DNA of 64,000 nt from Xenoacremonium recifei (GCA_012184525.1 WOFQ01000019.1:248001-312000); one strand, 5' to 3'. Positions 23,982-37,546 are shown, numbered from the stretch's first letter. The notes: generated by a model not told the origin, from the sequence alone. A program made the numbers and translations.

Positions 23982-25885
23982 CTAAGACATCGTCATGTTC
24001 GTGGGAGGCACCGTAGTAGGATAGCAACCGTGGGATGTCGATCGGCTCTCGAATGCTGTAGGTCGGCGATCTGCCCCGAATGGGCTTTGGAAGATGGGAG
24101 GCAGAGACGCCCCGTCATACTCACCCTTGACCTTACCGCTGAGATCCATCCCACTGGTCATATGGGGAACCGAAACGATTTCCGGCTCGCTTCGTTGATC
24201 GTACATATCGATCCGGTCCGTCGATGGACCCTCGTAGAGAGGGGCAGGGAAGTATTGATAGTCCTTGGCCGTTTCGATGACCTTTGCCTCCAGGGGTGGA
24301 ATCATCGTCTCGTGAGGCACGTGGTGGCTTCGGACGCTATAGACAGTTCCTCCACGTGGCTGTTGTTCGTAAGAGGCGTAACTCGCCGTGGGTAGAATCG
24401 TCGCCGCGCCAAACTCATTGACGCCACCCAGGGGATTGTGGGTGTAGTGTCCAAGCGCACCCGCATTACCCCCCGGCCCGCTGCTATGGCTTCCCCTGCG
24501 GTCGTTTTGATAATGCCCAGGCGACCGCCCACGGACAATCATTTTGGCAGACTTCTTGTAAGCGACCTTGACGTACTGGTCAGTCCCATGATTGCCCGTG
24601 TCGCCCCAGAGCTCGACGATGAGCTGGTAGTATTGCTGAGCCGCGCGCCGCTTGCCATTGTTCTGCGTCGCCTGCTTGAACTGAATCCGCTCGTACGTGT
24701 GCTCCGATGGAAGCGACTGCCCGTTGGGCTGCGGGGTAAACCCGTCATTGAAGACTGAACGAGTCGTTCCAACCTCACCAAACATGCTCAGGTGATGCCC
24801 ATGTCCATTGTGCGGCGTCTTGGCTGAGAGCCGCGCCTTCTCTGGTTTCATGATAGGACCTTTGTCCCGTTTTGGCGTGTGTTGGACAAGCTCGATAGTG
24901 TGAGAGTCGTTATCCGACACGACGGCAGAGATGCACATGGCAAAGCCGTAGAGCGTGTAGGTCTGGTTGCTATTGGTCGGCGTAAACGTTACCGGCGTGG
25001 TGGGATAGTGTGGTGTCAGGGTATAAGAGCAGACACAGGAGAAGTAGTTGCGTCTGTAGCAGGTCCATTCGTTCTCCGCCAGGAAGAATCCCTTGTCGAT
25101 TGACCCATTGATCTCGACCTTGCAGGGTGTCTGACTGCCGTCTGAATATGTGAGACTTCCCAGTGTGTGGATACTCAACAACGGAGGGATGCTGTTCGCC
25201 GAACTCGACCTGTTCCCCCCAAACTGGTTCGAGCCCATCCTGTTGGTGGTGCTGAAGCCGGTGATAGGGCTAGTCGTGGGAGACATTTGGCTGCGGTGGC
25301 GTAGATTATTCCCAGGGAAGGGAGGTGACCGGGGGTGGTCCCGCAAGTAACCCGGTGTCGCTCGAGAGTACTGATCTCGAACGTTGACCTGCGCGCTGGG
25401 ATGGGGCAGCGGCGTGGTGCGATGGTGAGGGTTATGGGCCATAACCGTGGAAGAAGTGCTGCTGGCCGAAGTAGTCAGTCAGTCGTCGACATTCGTTTGC
25501 ACGCCGCCTTGAGGCATGGTGGGAAGAGGAGGCGATTGCTTGTCACTTGTGGTGGTGAAGGAATGAAAAGTGAGACTGAGGGCAAAGATGGAGAAAGAGG
25601 TAGTAGTGGTGGAGGAGAGGGAGTGTGCGCGAGCGCGGGGGAGGGAGAGGGCAGAAGGGGGGGAGCTGGAAGAGTGAGGAGGGGCGTGCAACGTACTTGG
25701 ATCCTAGGCGAGACCTGGCGTCCAGCCCAGGGTAGAGTTGAGTCGAGTGTTGATAAAAGCCTGGGGTCGTATCTGCAGCGTACGGGACTGTCGTGTTCAA
25801 TGGCGGTGGGGGAAACAGACTTAGAAGAGAAGATGTCTGAGGGGGATCCAAGGTTAGAGAGGAGGTGCCGGTGTCGTGGGGATAT
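23982..25885 (-). CDS. vib-1: NDT80/p53-like (PhoG) transcription factor VIB-1/XprG
   Basis: Main body of a DNA-binding regulator of the Ndt80 immunoglobulin-fold family. Relatives (Neurospora VIB-1, Aspergillus XprG) control extracellular protease and cellulase production, autolysis and heterokaryon incompatibility. The large exon 25461-23982 carries the Ndt80 domain: PPLLSIHTLGSLTYSDG, GSIDKGFFLAENEWTCYRR, NYFSCVCSY, then ERIQFKQATQNNGKRRAAQQ, YYQLIVELWGD and KSAKMIVRGRSPGHY. The tail is disordered and Pro/Ser/Tyr-rich. The preceding exon 25885-25697 (TSSLTLDPPQTSSLLSLF...LYPGLDARSRLGS) joins across a 235-nt intron (GTACGT...GGCCAG) in phase. No ATG exists in frame in that exon, so translation must start further upstream; see the candidate exon at 27505-27536, which would make a 566-aa protein. 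If that exon is wrong, the first in-frame ATG is at 25442, inside exon 3. Confidence 0.88.
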
Positions 25886-26148
25886 CTGGCGGCTCATCAG
25901 CAAAGGAGTCCCGAGCCAAGCAACTTGAAGCAGCGAGGGCGGAGGCAAGGGCGTGAGCGAGGGTGAAGACAGAAGCGGCGCAAGCGGACGCAAGTGGAGG
26001 ACGGCCACAAGAGACGCTGTATTGCCATCCCCTGCGATACCGTGTGTGGGTGTCACCGGCTCGACGGTAATACTGCCAACATTCGCGTGGTACACGAGCA
26101 GCGGATACCGAATCGAGGGGCGGTGCGGCCACAGGAACAGGTCGACGC

Positions 26149-26190
26149 GGCAGAGGCAGAGGCAGAGGCAGAGGCAGAGATAGAGGCAGA
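26149..26190. repeat. GGCAGA-type hexamer tandem repeat
   Basis: Six or seven near-perfect copies of a purine-rich hexamer (GGCAGA, one copy changed to GATAGA) within the predicted long first intron/leader of vib-1. A separate GGAA tetramer tract lies nearby at about 26618-26640. Both are simple repeats with no coding support. Confidence 0.75.
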
Positions 26191-27504
26191 GGGCGTGAGA
26201 AAGGACAGATGCTCGGTGACAGGGCTGGTGATTGTGGTGGTTGCAGATTTGGTCGTACCCTCAGCAGCGTGGAAGCAGCTCCCCCATCGCTCTGCACCCA
26301 AGCCACCGAGGAGGGATTAGAGCCTAAGCAGGGCGGTCGGGATGTTGGGCGCTGGGCGGGCTGCGGTCGCGACTGAGGAGCAGAAACAGGACGAAGAAGA
26401 CGCCTCGGGGGAGAATGTGGTTGTGAATGCGTGGGTGTTGTATGTGCGGGTGTTGTGAATGTTAAGGTGAGGTGCAGATTGGGGACATGAGGTAAGGTAA
26501 GGCAGGTGGCAGTTGGTGGGGTGTGTGAAGAAAGCTGTCAGGGAAGGAGCGAGGACGGAAAGAAGGTCAAGAGAAAAAGGGAAGGGGCGTGTCGCGAGTG
26601 ATGCCGGCAGAGAAGCAGGAAGGAAGGAAGGAAGGAAGGCGACAGCTCCGGCGACGAGGATTGGGCGCTGAGTGACGAGAAGAGAGGAGGGAGGCTGGGA
26701 TGGGTGGTTAAGGTCGTGGATGACGGATGGCGGAGGATGGGCAATGCTGCAGTCTAGTCTGTTCACCACACTTGTAAAATGATTGAACGTTTCGCGGCGA
26801 CTAGGCGGCTGTACCCGCCCCAGCAAGTTGCCCTGCACTGACTGCAAATAGCTAGCTGAGCTATGCCCAGTCCAGTCCAGCTGGCCCAGACCTGACGATG
26901 GCGGGATGGGGATGCGATGGACGGCATGGGACGGGGTCGGGGCTTTGTTTTGCGCTCTCCAGGCAATGGTCTGGCTGTAGAAAAATCAAACAGAGGATGG
27001 GGGGAGGGGACCCTTGTCTGGCTAGGCTTGGGGTCGAGGTGCAGTGCAGGTGGCTGATCAGTGAGTGTGATAACAGCCTGACTCCGACTAGGGACCAAGG
27101 CTGCCGGTCGAGCTGAGCGGTATTGGGTGGCGCTGATGGCCTAAACGGGGCCCAATTGATGCTCTGTTGTAGCGAAATAGGCGTGTGGGTGTGTACGTGC
27201 TCAATGCAGCAGTATATTCAGATATGGGCCAGAGCCTGCATGATGGGCTCGCCCAGGTTGTCGCCCACTCGAATACGGGATTGTTGGAATGCGCCGCGGG
27301 GAGAATGAATGAATGGGCGAGGTCATGCATACTCGGCTCGGATATCTTGCACCATGCCATTGTGTCTCTCGCGCAAGTCAAAAAAGCAAAGAAAAAAGGG
27401 TCCCCTAGACCACACCCTAGGCAAAAGACGACAAGGGGCAAAGAGGCGCTAAAAGCCAAGAATCGAAAGGAAAGCCGCCATTGATGGCGTGAAGTCTCAC
27501 TTAC

Positions 27505-27536
27505 CTCATCTCCGCAGGCTGCGTTGCTATCTCCAT
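27505..27536 (-). CDS. vib-1: candidate first coding exon of vib-1
   Basis: On the minus strand an ATG at 27536 opens a 32-nt exon (M-E-I-A-T-Q-P-A-E-M plus AG) that ends at a perfect GTAAGTG donor. Its phase (two bases over) matches exactly an acceptor CCGCCAG ending at 25886, which then reads YPHDTGTSSLTLDPPQTSS into the main body; total length is 1701 nt, a multiple of three. This would leave a first intron of 1619 nt, very long for this genome, where other introns are 48-310 nt. An intermediate exon or a different start is possible. The link is an inference from frame and splice signals, with about a one-in-three chance of phase agreement by luck. Confidence 0.4.
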
Positions 27537-28070
27537 GTAGCTCAGCTCGTCCTCCTCCTGTTGGATCGATGTGTGTCAGCCTCCGTCAAGTACAAGAGAA
27601 AAGGAATAGTGTGTCTCGAGCAGGGTGGAGGGCAAATGGCAGCCGCAGCTTTTATGATGTGACAGTCGCCGCTCATCAACGCCTGTAAGTCCGTGACTGC
27701 CTTCGATGAAATGTCGGCCAGGGTTGGCGTCGACTGGGTGCTTGAACGTCCTGCATCGTTTAGTTAGCAACCGCACGCATCCTCGCAATAGTCAACGGCG
27801 CCATGGTAAGAAAGCCAACGAGAATGACCAGTCACCGTGAGGTTCGGAAATGGAGCCTCTGCTCGGTGGCCCTGTCCATGCAGCAGCTGCAGGCCACTCG
27901 TTGGCTTTGTATGGTCGGGTCTTGGCCAGTCGGAGTGGACAACGAGATGCTCAGACCCAGTCGGAGAAGCGACGCCCGGATGCCCTCCCTCTTCTGGCAT
28001 TGTGACGGAGGAGGTGCACCACAACTCGGAATATGGACGCCACAGATCTTCCGCCGTACTGCAAGGTCTT

Positions 28071-28127
<57 letters not shown>

Positions 28128-31100
28128 CGCCATCTCCATCGAATTCAGGCCTACGTACCAGACCACTGCTGCGCCTGTGTACCTGATCTTCGGACGAACT
28201 GGACCTTGGAGAGATGCAGAAAACCCCCGTGTGCGTACGTATCGTGAGCGGGTGGCCACAAACCACCTCCTCGTGTTCACGGCGATCCGAGTCGGGAGAG
28301 AGATTTTGGCCAAGCAAGGACCGCACACCCGCAGAATGATCAGAGCTTTTACACGTACCTCAGAATTCAGAGCAAGGATTGTCCCATTGCTCGCAATCAT
28401 TCATTCGTCCTGTTCAAGACACCCTATTCATCTGATTCGTGCCGTCACACCGTTTGACCCATCAGTTCCGTTGATAGTTTCCCCGTCACTGGATTTCTGG
28501 GTGGTTTCGGTGGATGCGATGAAGAGGGGATATGGATCAGATGATGCATGAGAGAAGAGATAACATACCCTGGGAATTTGGGAATTCATACGCCGGTTGA
28601 GAGCGACAAGCTTGTCGCGGGGTACTCCGTATCGACTATTCCTCGCAAAGCGTCCCTGCCCCGTCTCTAAGCTTCGCTCTCCAGCACTTAAACAGGCAAG
28701 GTCTGTCTGCGTTAGCCAGCAGGAGCTTGCAGTGGCTTTCCCTGCGGCGTGCGGCAAGGCTTGGGTACCCGAAGAGAGGGTCTCGCTGAACAGCCGACAA
28801 CCCCTGTTGATTAGAGCGTTGACGAGTCGATCGCTGGCTCTTGGTACGGTGCGTTTCTGTTGGAACTCCTATCAGCGAGCTCGTCAGCCAGCCTGTTATG
28901 TGCGCATGGAAAGTAGTCTCGGAATACCAGGTTCGGGATTGTGGCAAGTTGATGCGCAAATGGCAAGGGGTGAAGAGCTCTCAGTCGGCGCAGGTTTTAC
29001 GTGGGTGAGTCGGAAATGTTTTCGGTCGAATCTCAGCTTCACACCTGGGCAACTCCTTCGTGGAAAGTCGGGAGAGAGGGAGTGCAGAGTCTAAGCTGGT
29101 TTGATGCTCCTGTTCCAACGTCAGTCAAGATTGGTTTCGAGCAATGCTCGTCATTGAGACGTGATCAGCCCGGCGAATTTTGAGCCTAGATGGAACATAC
29201 CCATACAAACACTGGCATTTGGGTATGCTTTCTAGACCCCACGGATCCAGCAGCCAGGGAACTGTAAGACTTTGTCGGGGTTTTCGACGAGACGGCGCGT
29301 GAAGAATAAATTAAACCACAATTGCATGTCTCACCCCTTGTCTGCGTCCGTCACTTGCCTCTAGTCTCGGTCTACTCGATAAAATTTTCGCGGGCGTTAC
29401 TCTCTCGGAACGGATGGGTGTGTTCGTTCACTGGTTGAGCGACGATGGTGTTCGATGATGGTGTTACAAGTCGGAACGGTGACGCTAAATCGTCTTCGAG
29501 GGCTTTATAAAAACGATGGCGATCTAATAAGAAGGCACAACGTTCTGCGAGGGATGCAAGGTGCAGGATCTGGTTGTCTATATGCCCTCGCTGCGGCCCC
29601 AGGCTGGTGGCTGACTTAGGATCGCACAGGGCAAAGACCGAAGAAGACGTGGAGGCTCAAGGGGGACTTGTGAGGAACAGGTAGCACAGGGTGAGTAATG
29701 AACAAGAAGACACAACTCTCATCGAGGTAGTCTGCCCAGAGAAAGGAGCAAGAAAAAGGAAAAGAAAAAAGTAGAAGAAGAAAAAAAGGCCTTTAAGGAC
29801 GGGAGTCAGACAATGATAGACTCGGGGGGGGGAGGAGGGGGAGTGGCGGAGGGGGGATCACTCTGAACGGGGATGCTTGGTTGCGCAGCGCCTGAGACAA
29901 CGGGAACGACACATGAGAATTATGGAGAGCTCGAGGACCCCGGCCACCTTAATCAAAGCCAAAATCATAGACGGAGGTAGGGTAGGCAACGGGGGAACGG
30001 TGTACGGTGCGTGGGCTGTATAGCTACCGGCGGTGACTGGCTCGAGCGGAGGACAACTCGAGGGCGTTGGCGATGTGGATGTGGGCGGAGGTCCTTGTGG
30101 CAATCAAAGAACGGTGGGAAGCCGTGTTAGTTGCATGACAGCATTTTGAATCGTCCATGTTGCCTTGAGCATGAGAGAAAGCAGCGCGAGCCGACAGATC
30201 GAACCTACATCAACGGAGCCTTGCAAAGTTCTGTTGTGGCTCTCCTGTCCAGCAGATCATCGCTTTGGGGGTTGTTTTCTCAACGACATCCCAGACGTTT
30301 AGCGGTTGCTGGCCGGAGTCAGGCACCTGAAGAGACAATTAGAGACTGCACTCGGTAGGTAGACGCCCATGGTTCGTCAACCAAGGACGCTGCCCAGCGC
30401 CAGAAGGGGTGCCACATAGTGCAATTGCGAGATGCAAGCACCCGGGCCGTCAGGGCATCGGCAAAACGCCACAGAAACTGCTTCTGATTGGAACGCACGC
30501 TGCGTTGACGAGAACAAGGTCCCCGGGGACGGATTGCTGCAGGACTGCCGGCTCGGCATTGCGCGATGTGCTGCCACAGGAGGTTGCCAGTAGCCACTAA
30601 GAGGGAGGGAGTGCCTGATTCTGGGGGGCCTGCCCATAACCACGCGGCGAAGGCGATGGGGGCGTCTGGAGTGTCTTCACGGCGCTAAAGCATCGTCTTC
30701 CATCAAGGAGCTTGGTCGACTGACGTGCAATCTGGAGACCTCATGCCTCGCCGCAATAAGACAAGGTCATGCTCCACCGAAGAAGCAAACTCGCTCGTGG
30801 TGACAGCCGTCTTGGCCAAACAGAAGTCTGAACAGGCGAGGATGAGTACCTACCTTGTCGACGCCCTGAATCGTTCAAGCTTTCGGCCCTATGGGTCCCC
30901 CACGCGCACGTCGACAGGCCGGACGGCTTCAAACCCTGACGCCATTGTCTGTGCTCGGCTCAGGGCGAAGAACGATCGACTGCTTCTGTCAGACATTGAG
31001 CGCGTCTGGAGTTCTGGACCAAGCCTGTCGGTAGATATTACACACTGACACGTGAGTCCGAGGAAGGTTTCATTCCCCAGACGGTAGATGCGGCCCAACG

Positions 31101-34100
31101 GTTCACGACGAGCAGCTCTGTAAAGCCGAGTCGGCACCAAGCACGCTATGGCGCTCCATCAACGGGTCAGGCGTCGCCGACCGAACAAACCCCTTTGTTA
31201 ACGGGAAAGTCTTCGGGTAGCCTGCCATCAATGGCACTAACAGGATTCGAGAAGAAGGCTGTTTGCCTGAAGCTAAAGCACCGGTGATGCTGAGACATGA
31301 ACCAATGAGATGGACACATACCCGAGAACCCAGGAGGGGGGGCGTCGGTAGGCGTCTCTGGTCATTCCAGCGGGGGGGTGTGTGAACAACGTGGAATTAG
31401 ATGTCGTCGACTTGTAACGAGGACGTTCACCCCCAAGGCGCGCGGGCACTCGTGTTGCTCCTGGAAGACCGAATATAGAACACCTCATTAGGTCGGCGTC
31501 AATTCCCGCCTGCTAGTCTCAAAATGAGCTGGCACTGCACAAGCTTACCATTGCAAGTCCTTGAGCCAGCCGGTGAAGGAATGAATGTATGCCATGGCCC
31601 GGAGCTGGGCTGCCGCTACGGGCACTAAGATTGGAGATGGGTGGAGAGCGTTGGCGAAGGCAGCGCGGTCGTGGCCAGACGGTACTGCGTTCGATGAAGA
31701 CAAAGCTGGAGCAAACGAGACGCCGACGAATAAGGAGGGCGTTGAACTGTGTCGGATCGGGCCGTTGCTTTGCGAGAGCCCATCTCATCTGGCCAGGCAA
31801 GCAGTCGTGCAAAGACCGGCAGAGGTAGCGGTGCGACGGGGAGCGGCGGTTGTCAATGTCAAGCACCAGCAAGCGACACATTCTGTCGAGCTGGCAGGGT
31901 TGGTGATCCAAGTCCAGCCCGGCGAGATTCTCAGATCTGTGCAAGGTGACATCTGACCGATTTGCAAAGGGTCCCAGCCTGCGGAGGCGGCCACGCTCCT
32001 TGATAGGACGAGGTGAGAGACAGAGGCCGGCTCCTCACGCAGAAACAGAGGCAGAAGTGCGGTGGCCGACCGTCATCACTGGCTAGTCGCTCAGCAAACG
32101 AGAAAGAAAAGCAAGTATGAGCTGCAGCAGGCATAAAGAGTGGGTGTGGCACCGCTCTGGGCGTCCAGGATATGAGCTGGGGCGGAGCGTGGGCGCGCAC
32201 ACTGCACTCTGCGTCCAGAACCAGGATGCCTTTCGTCCTCGAATTCGCAAAGACGGAACAGCCAGGGCCCTCAGGCGACGAGAATCAATCATGTCTTGCT
32301 TGCACCAATGCCGCAGCGCCCGGTGACGGATGGATAAGCACGAGAGTTGCTCGTCAACGCAAGACCCGCTCAGCGGCCAACATGCTGAGGATGTTTCAAG
32401 GGGGCGGCCATACTAGCCTGGCGAGGAAGCGTCTGTAATCTGTGATCTGTTCAGGCGGTGCGTGGGCGTGGATCCGGATCTCTGGCGCGCATCGCATCGT
32501 ATCGCCAGAGGATCAGATGAGATGATCCACGTTTAGCTGGCGACTGCCGGGGACCCCGTCGAATTGCCGTTACCGTTACCGCTGCCGCAGCCGTTCCGCG
32601 CGCTGGAGGGCCGTCGGGCTGGCTGGCTGGCTGATGAAAAGGAGCGGGAGAACTGGCCGCGCAGTGGCCCCTGGGCTGGTGATGCGAGGGTGAGCTGGAT
32701 GCCGCAAGCCCTGCTGGCCAGGCCAGGTCAGGACCAAGGATCGGCCAGGGCTGGGCACCTCAGGCAGCCCTGGCAGGCTCAGGCTGGACGGGAGGGAGGG
32801 TTGACACGGGAGACGGTGGAAGTTGGTTGGGCGACGTTGTGAGAGCAAGCGAGCTGTCACGCACGGGCGGCCCCCCCTCCTCACCGGTCTGGGCCAGCCC
32901 ACATCGCCCCTGCCATTTGAGCTCCAAGCCTGGCGCGACGGGCGCCTGCCATTGGCTGGCCACGCTAGCGTCGCTCGCCGGTCCCGCTGCCGATTAGGCT
33001 CCTGGAGCCCTGAGTGGACTCTCATCGACCCACCCGTTCCAATGGAGCCTCTTAGGCCGTCGGGGAAGCTGCCAGTGGGGATTGATTGCGATCAGAGATC
33101 AGCAAGTGCGGAGGGCTAAAGGGGGAAACAGCGACCAGCCGGCCCAGCGCCAGCACCAGCACCAGCACGCAGTCCGTCTGGCCGCTAAGCAGCAACCTCA
33201 CCTCCAATCCTCCATCCATCCATCTCGTCTCTTCCAAAGGTCCCGTCCACCACTCACCGTATCCGCGATGCACCCTCCCTCCCACTGCGGCCGCTACCTC
33301 GAGGCTCGGGCCAACTGCCAAGCCCCCTGCGACGACAGCCGAGCAGCCCTACTCTGCGGGGAAATCAAAACAAATCAAATTCAATCAAACAAGCCCGCGG
33401 TGGAGAGCGCCTGAGATGAGAGTTGCGGCTCGACAACTCAACCACTACCACCTGCCCTCCACGGTGCGCGGCCCTCGAGTCTCGTCCTGTCCACCAGGTC
33501 AGATCTGCACTGGGAATCGTGCTCTCATCGCGTACAGGTCAATATGCATCTGTCCGTGCATGTCAGAGCTTGCCGCAGACTTTGAAATGCACCTCAAGTC
33601 GCACGCGTGCGCCCGAGTGGGCGTTCGCCGCCGTGCTTGCATGCTGACTGACTCCTGAATCCTGAGCTGTCTGTGCTCGCTGAGCTGCTCGCTGGATTGG
33701 AGAACGGCGCCACACCCAAGGAGGACAACTTCTTCCGGTTTTCTGGAACCCCTAGCTCGGCTTTGATCCATAGGAGAGTTGGGTTGCAGTCGTCTCCGCC
33801 TCAGAGTAGCTCATCTCGGTGCTGGAAAACTCCTTGACGCCAAACTTGACGGCACGCGGCCAGACCTGCCACATGTGCCTAAGCGTCTGTGGCAATGCCT
33901 TGGACTTCGGGGAAACCATGTGCAAGAAAAAAAAGTCTCCGCCTCCAACTTTCACGGAGCCCCTCTATCGAAGCTATGGCGGCAAAGCCGGCTGAGTTCG
34001 CTCATGACAATCGAGCCCGCATGGCTGTCTTTTCGCGGGGTTACCAAATCATCCGATAGATTTGAGGCAAGCTCTGTCAGAAGCACGTATTCCTCAGGAC

Positions 34101-37100
34101 ACGAAATTACACGCTTCTGCATCCATTACACAGACAAGGGGCTTGTAGCCGCCTCTGTCTCCCCTGGAGAGTTGTGTAATTTGTCGCAAACAGCGAGAGA
34201 TTCTGCCATCACCACAACCAGCATCGAACTTCATGCCGCGGTCAAGAAGCAGTCACCATCCGATTCCTCCTATGCCGAGACTTGTTCACCCATCCTGATT
34301 ACCATCACATTGTCACTCGAGCGGAATATGTTCCGTTGTTGAGGAAAGCTTCTGAAGGCAAATCAAGCCCCATGGGTCCTCCACGCAGGAGTTTTCGTCT
34401 CGACCCAAAGTATCTCCATGCGAATTCACATGCTCTCGAAAGTACACAGTGCTTCCCAGCTGGTCTCATGTCAAGAGACCCACCATCCATCACCACTCCC
34501 GCCGCTCTTGTTTCTGAACTGACCTGCCGGGCGACCTAGAGCATAGCGTTTTCAATAAAGAGCCTTGAGTAGGGAATTTCGCTGCTCAGTTTCAAAACCA
34601 TGGTAGCGTGAGTGCATACCGGAAGGCCTTCTGCGCTTTCTTTGTGCTTCTCAATTGGCATTGAGAATGAACACGGCCTTGCAGCTACTGAAGGGGCGGT
34701 CGTGTCAAGGGTCGAAAGTCAGACTTGCTAGCATGGCAGAGAAGAGCCCAGACGGGGCCTTCTCACAAAACTTCCATTCTCGGAATACATTGCTGATCTA
34801 CTAGCCATGGTCGTCATCTCAAGCGGCATGGCCTCGGCACGAGTCTGACGTACCCCCTACGTGCCATGCAAATATGCTTTACTAGAACACCGAGAGGCGC
34901 CACCAACAAGTTCTGACAGACGCAATCCTCCGATGTACACTTGGACAAAGTAGGCGAACCAATCGATCTGTGTCAAGTCGCAGGCTCGGTGATTTCAAAC
35001 AGGAAATGCTGCCCGCGGATCTTCAGATCCTTGATCGTCGAGTCATTGCATTATTTTGGAACAAATCAACCTTCTACGGCACTGAGAGGCTGTCAGGCAT
35101 CATCACAGGAGGCGAACCCACAGAAGCTAGCCATACAGTCTCTCACTGACGCGTCCTACTCTGTCAAGGAGGAGGGCCGCTTTTCATGTACCGAGTTCTT
35201 GGGTGTCTTGGGTCACAGAGATGAGTTAGGCCATGTGGGCGTACACATGGCGTTGGCTTGGAAAGACTCTCTCAAAGACGATTACCTTCTCGGCCTTGGA
35301 TGTCGCTCAAACTTCCACTTTCTCTCGGATCCAGTCTGAAAGGAGGATTCTTGGCCAGATTTGTTCGCTAAGTCCTTCCTGATCGGGCCACTTCTGACTC
35401 TGTTGTCAGACCATGACGATTAACTCAGCTCCGGATGGCATCCTCACCGCATAAGCTCTCAAGTCTAGAATTACAGCTGCTGTGCTCAGTCTAGGCCCAC
35501 GGGTGCTTGCTTTGCGCTGGACAGGGAACCTCAGACACCGACAAACTGTTGGGGAATGGGAGGGGAGGTGAGGGGAGGAAGATCCATGGCCAAAGAGGGC
35601 GGTCTTGTGGGAGCTATTGCGGTGATACGACGCTATGATGGGAACACACCCCTATGAGACGTGTCCAGAACCAGTCGTCCAAGCAAGGCGGAAGCTCAAC
35701 GGCTTGAGTATCATGGCTCACGACCAACAGAGCACATCCCAATCGAGCAGTCTGAGCTTCCACGATGCTCTAGCCGCTTCCTCATGCGGCGGTTCTTTTG
35801 CACGGCAGCTTTCGATACACGGAACTCGCCGAGAAGTCTTGGCCGCAGACGCCGTGAGATGATTCAAATGGAGCTGGTCATGCGATTCGGCCATGGCTCA
35901 TCCGTAGCGGGGATTTCCAGGTTTCAGACGGCCTTGATCCAGACCGCCGTCAAAGGGTCCCGAGGAGGAATGAGGTCTGCTGCGCTCGAGATTGGCGCAA
36001 ACAAGGGAGAAGCAGCTCTGGAGGCCCTGGGTCGCACATTCAGACGTCGTTTCGCGGGACGGAGCGTATTCTGTGATACCACCCCCTGGACTTTTGTGTA
36101 TCGAAGAAACGGCCTAGTTCACGCTGAAGAGGGCTTCATGCTGAGGGATTCTGGGTGTGTCAACCGAGACATGTCAAGCTGGGCCACCTCAGCTAGCATG
36201 AGCTAGCACGACCGGACATGTCAGGACCGGGGGGTTCATTTCCTAGTGGCAAAGAATCTTGTTTGTCTCTGATGAAACGGGACTCACTAGTGTGGTATCA
36301 CTCAAGGTCGGTAGTCAGCAGGCCGGGCCCTGGGCTAGGACTGACCGCAGGACGCAGGTCTGGATCGAAGAGGCCAACTAGCAGCAATAACCATAGAGGC
36401 AAGTCACAGGTCTCAAGATCAGTAGCAAGAGGATATTGTCTGTCCAGGATTGTCGAGCACAACGCTCGGGGCATCGGGGTTATCTTGAGATCGGTACGGG
36501 CGTCGTGGACAGGCCACCACAGGTCTCGCTGGCCAGGGACCGTGGCAGGAGAAGGGAATCTCGTGTGCCAGGCCTTTCGAGATACCCTTGGACACAGCAG
36601 CTAGATCCTTGCCCATCATCTTCACCCCGGGAGGAGTTCCCCCAGGCGTTTTAGTTTTGCCACGAGATGGGTTCGAGTGTCCGGCGTTGCCGTGCGATTC
36701 CCCAGGCCCTAGGTGGCCGAGGAACTTGGAACAAGCAAGAAGGCTCGCCAAGACGTCGGCAACTGCCATGCTTACTCTGAACTTGGTGTGTCTTTGAGTA
36801 TATTTGCAGTATCTGTGCAGATACGAGGTAGATATTCGGGACTCTGGATAGGATGGACCTCGGCAGGCGGGGTCGAGACCCCCTACTGAGTCGCGCCTTT
36901 TTGCCATCTTTCTTTAGCTATAGAAAGGATGTGGTTGATAATCCACATGTAGAACATGACGTCGCCGTCTTATTGCTGGTACTGGTTGGTACCTGAGTCT
37001 GATATACGGGGGCGAGTCGAGGTTATTCAGAGGAGACCGGAGAGCGTTCCCCGTTCGGCAGTGGCGCCGTTGGCTGTGAACTGGGGGCGTTAAAATCAAC

Positions 37101-37546
37101 TCCATACTTCTCCGGCACTGGGAAGCTTCGGTCCCCCTAAGGAAAAGCGTTTTTACGTCTGAATTTTGCGTGGTTTGTTTCCCATCTGCTTGCCACGCGA
37201 CTTTCTGGGTGTTGTAAGTCGTCTTCTGGCACTAATCATAATGGAGTCACTCCGTTGGTACCTCGCCAGAAGGTGGAGCAACCAGGCAGCGGGGGAGTCA
37301 TCAGTGAGTTGGAAGGAGCGACGGAGCGTCACAGTCATCAGTCATCAGTCATCAGAGCCTCCACTCACCACCAACTATCAGGCAAACGACTCATCGCCAT
37401 CGCCTCCTCTGCTCTCACAAAACCCCTCTTCTCCTCGTCCCCCGTGTGCCATCCCCTCTTCCTCTCCGTTGACTTGAGCTGCCACTGCTAGCAGCCCAAG
37501 TACCTTCTACCTCGTTTGCAGGTACCCGACCTCCGCAGGGTAGGGC
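27537..37546. other. 10-kb intergenic region upstream of vib-1, no supported gene
   Basis: No open frame here shows a recognisable domain, and long frames on opposite strands overlap each other (for example 31519-31944 minus with 31585-31956 plus; 35661-36206 plus). A purine-rich AG tract lies at about 29745-29860, a TG microsatellite at 28076-28125 and several CT-rich patches occur near 33200. The right end contains the promoter of the gene at 37547. Fungal developmental regulators often have long upstream control regions, and vib-1 transcription should start inside the left part of this interval, but I see no decisive element. Small multi-exon genes or non-coding RNAs may have been missed. 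Confidence 0.45.
28076..28125. repeat. TG/CA dinucleotide microsatellite (about 25 units)
   Basis: A perfect tract of alternating T and G about 50 bp long, with one TA interruption just before it. On the opposite strand it produces a meaningless Thr-His run in several frames. It lies in intergenic DNA and should be length-polymorphic between strains. Confidence 0.95.

Noticed and set aside
28076..28125. TG tract as part of a CRISPR or coding repeat
   Set aside because: It is a pure dinucleotide microsatellite without spacers; the predicted Thr-His or Val-Cys runs are artefacts.
31519..31956. Overlapping open frames on both strands
   Set aside because: Neither shows a motif; mutual overlap on opposite strands suggests neither is real.
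35661..36206. 181-codon plus-strand frame
   Set aside because: Arg/Ser-rich with no recognisable fold and no supporting splice sites or promoter.
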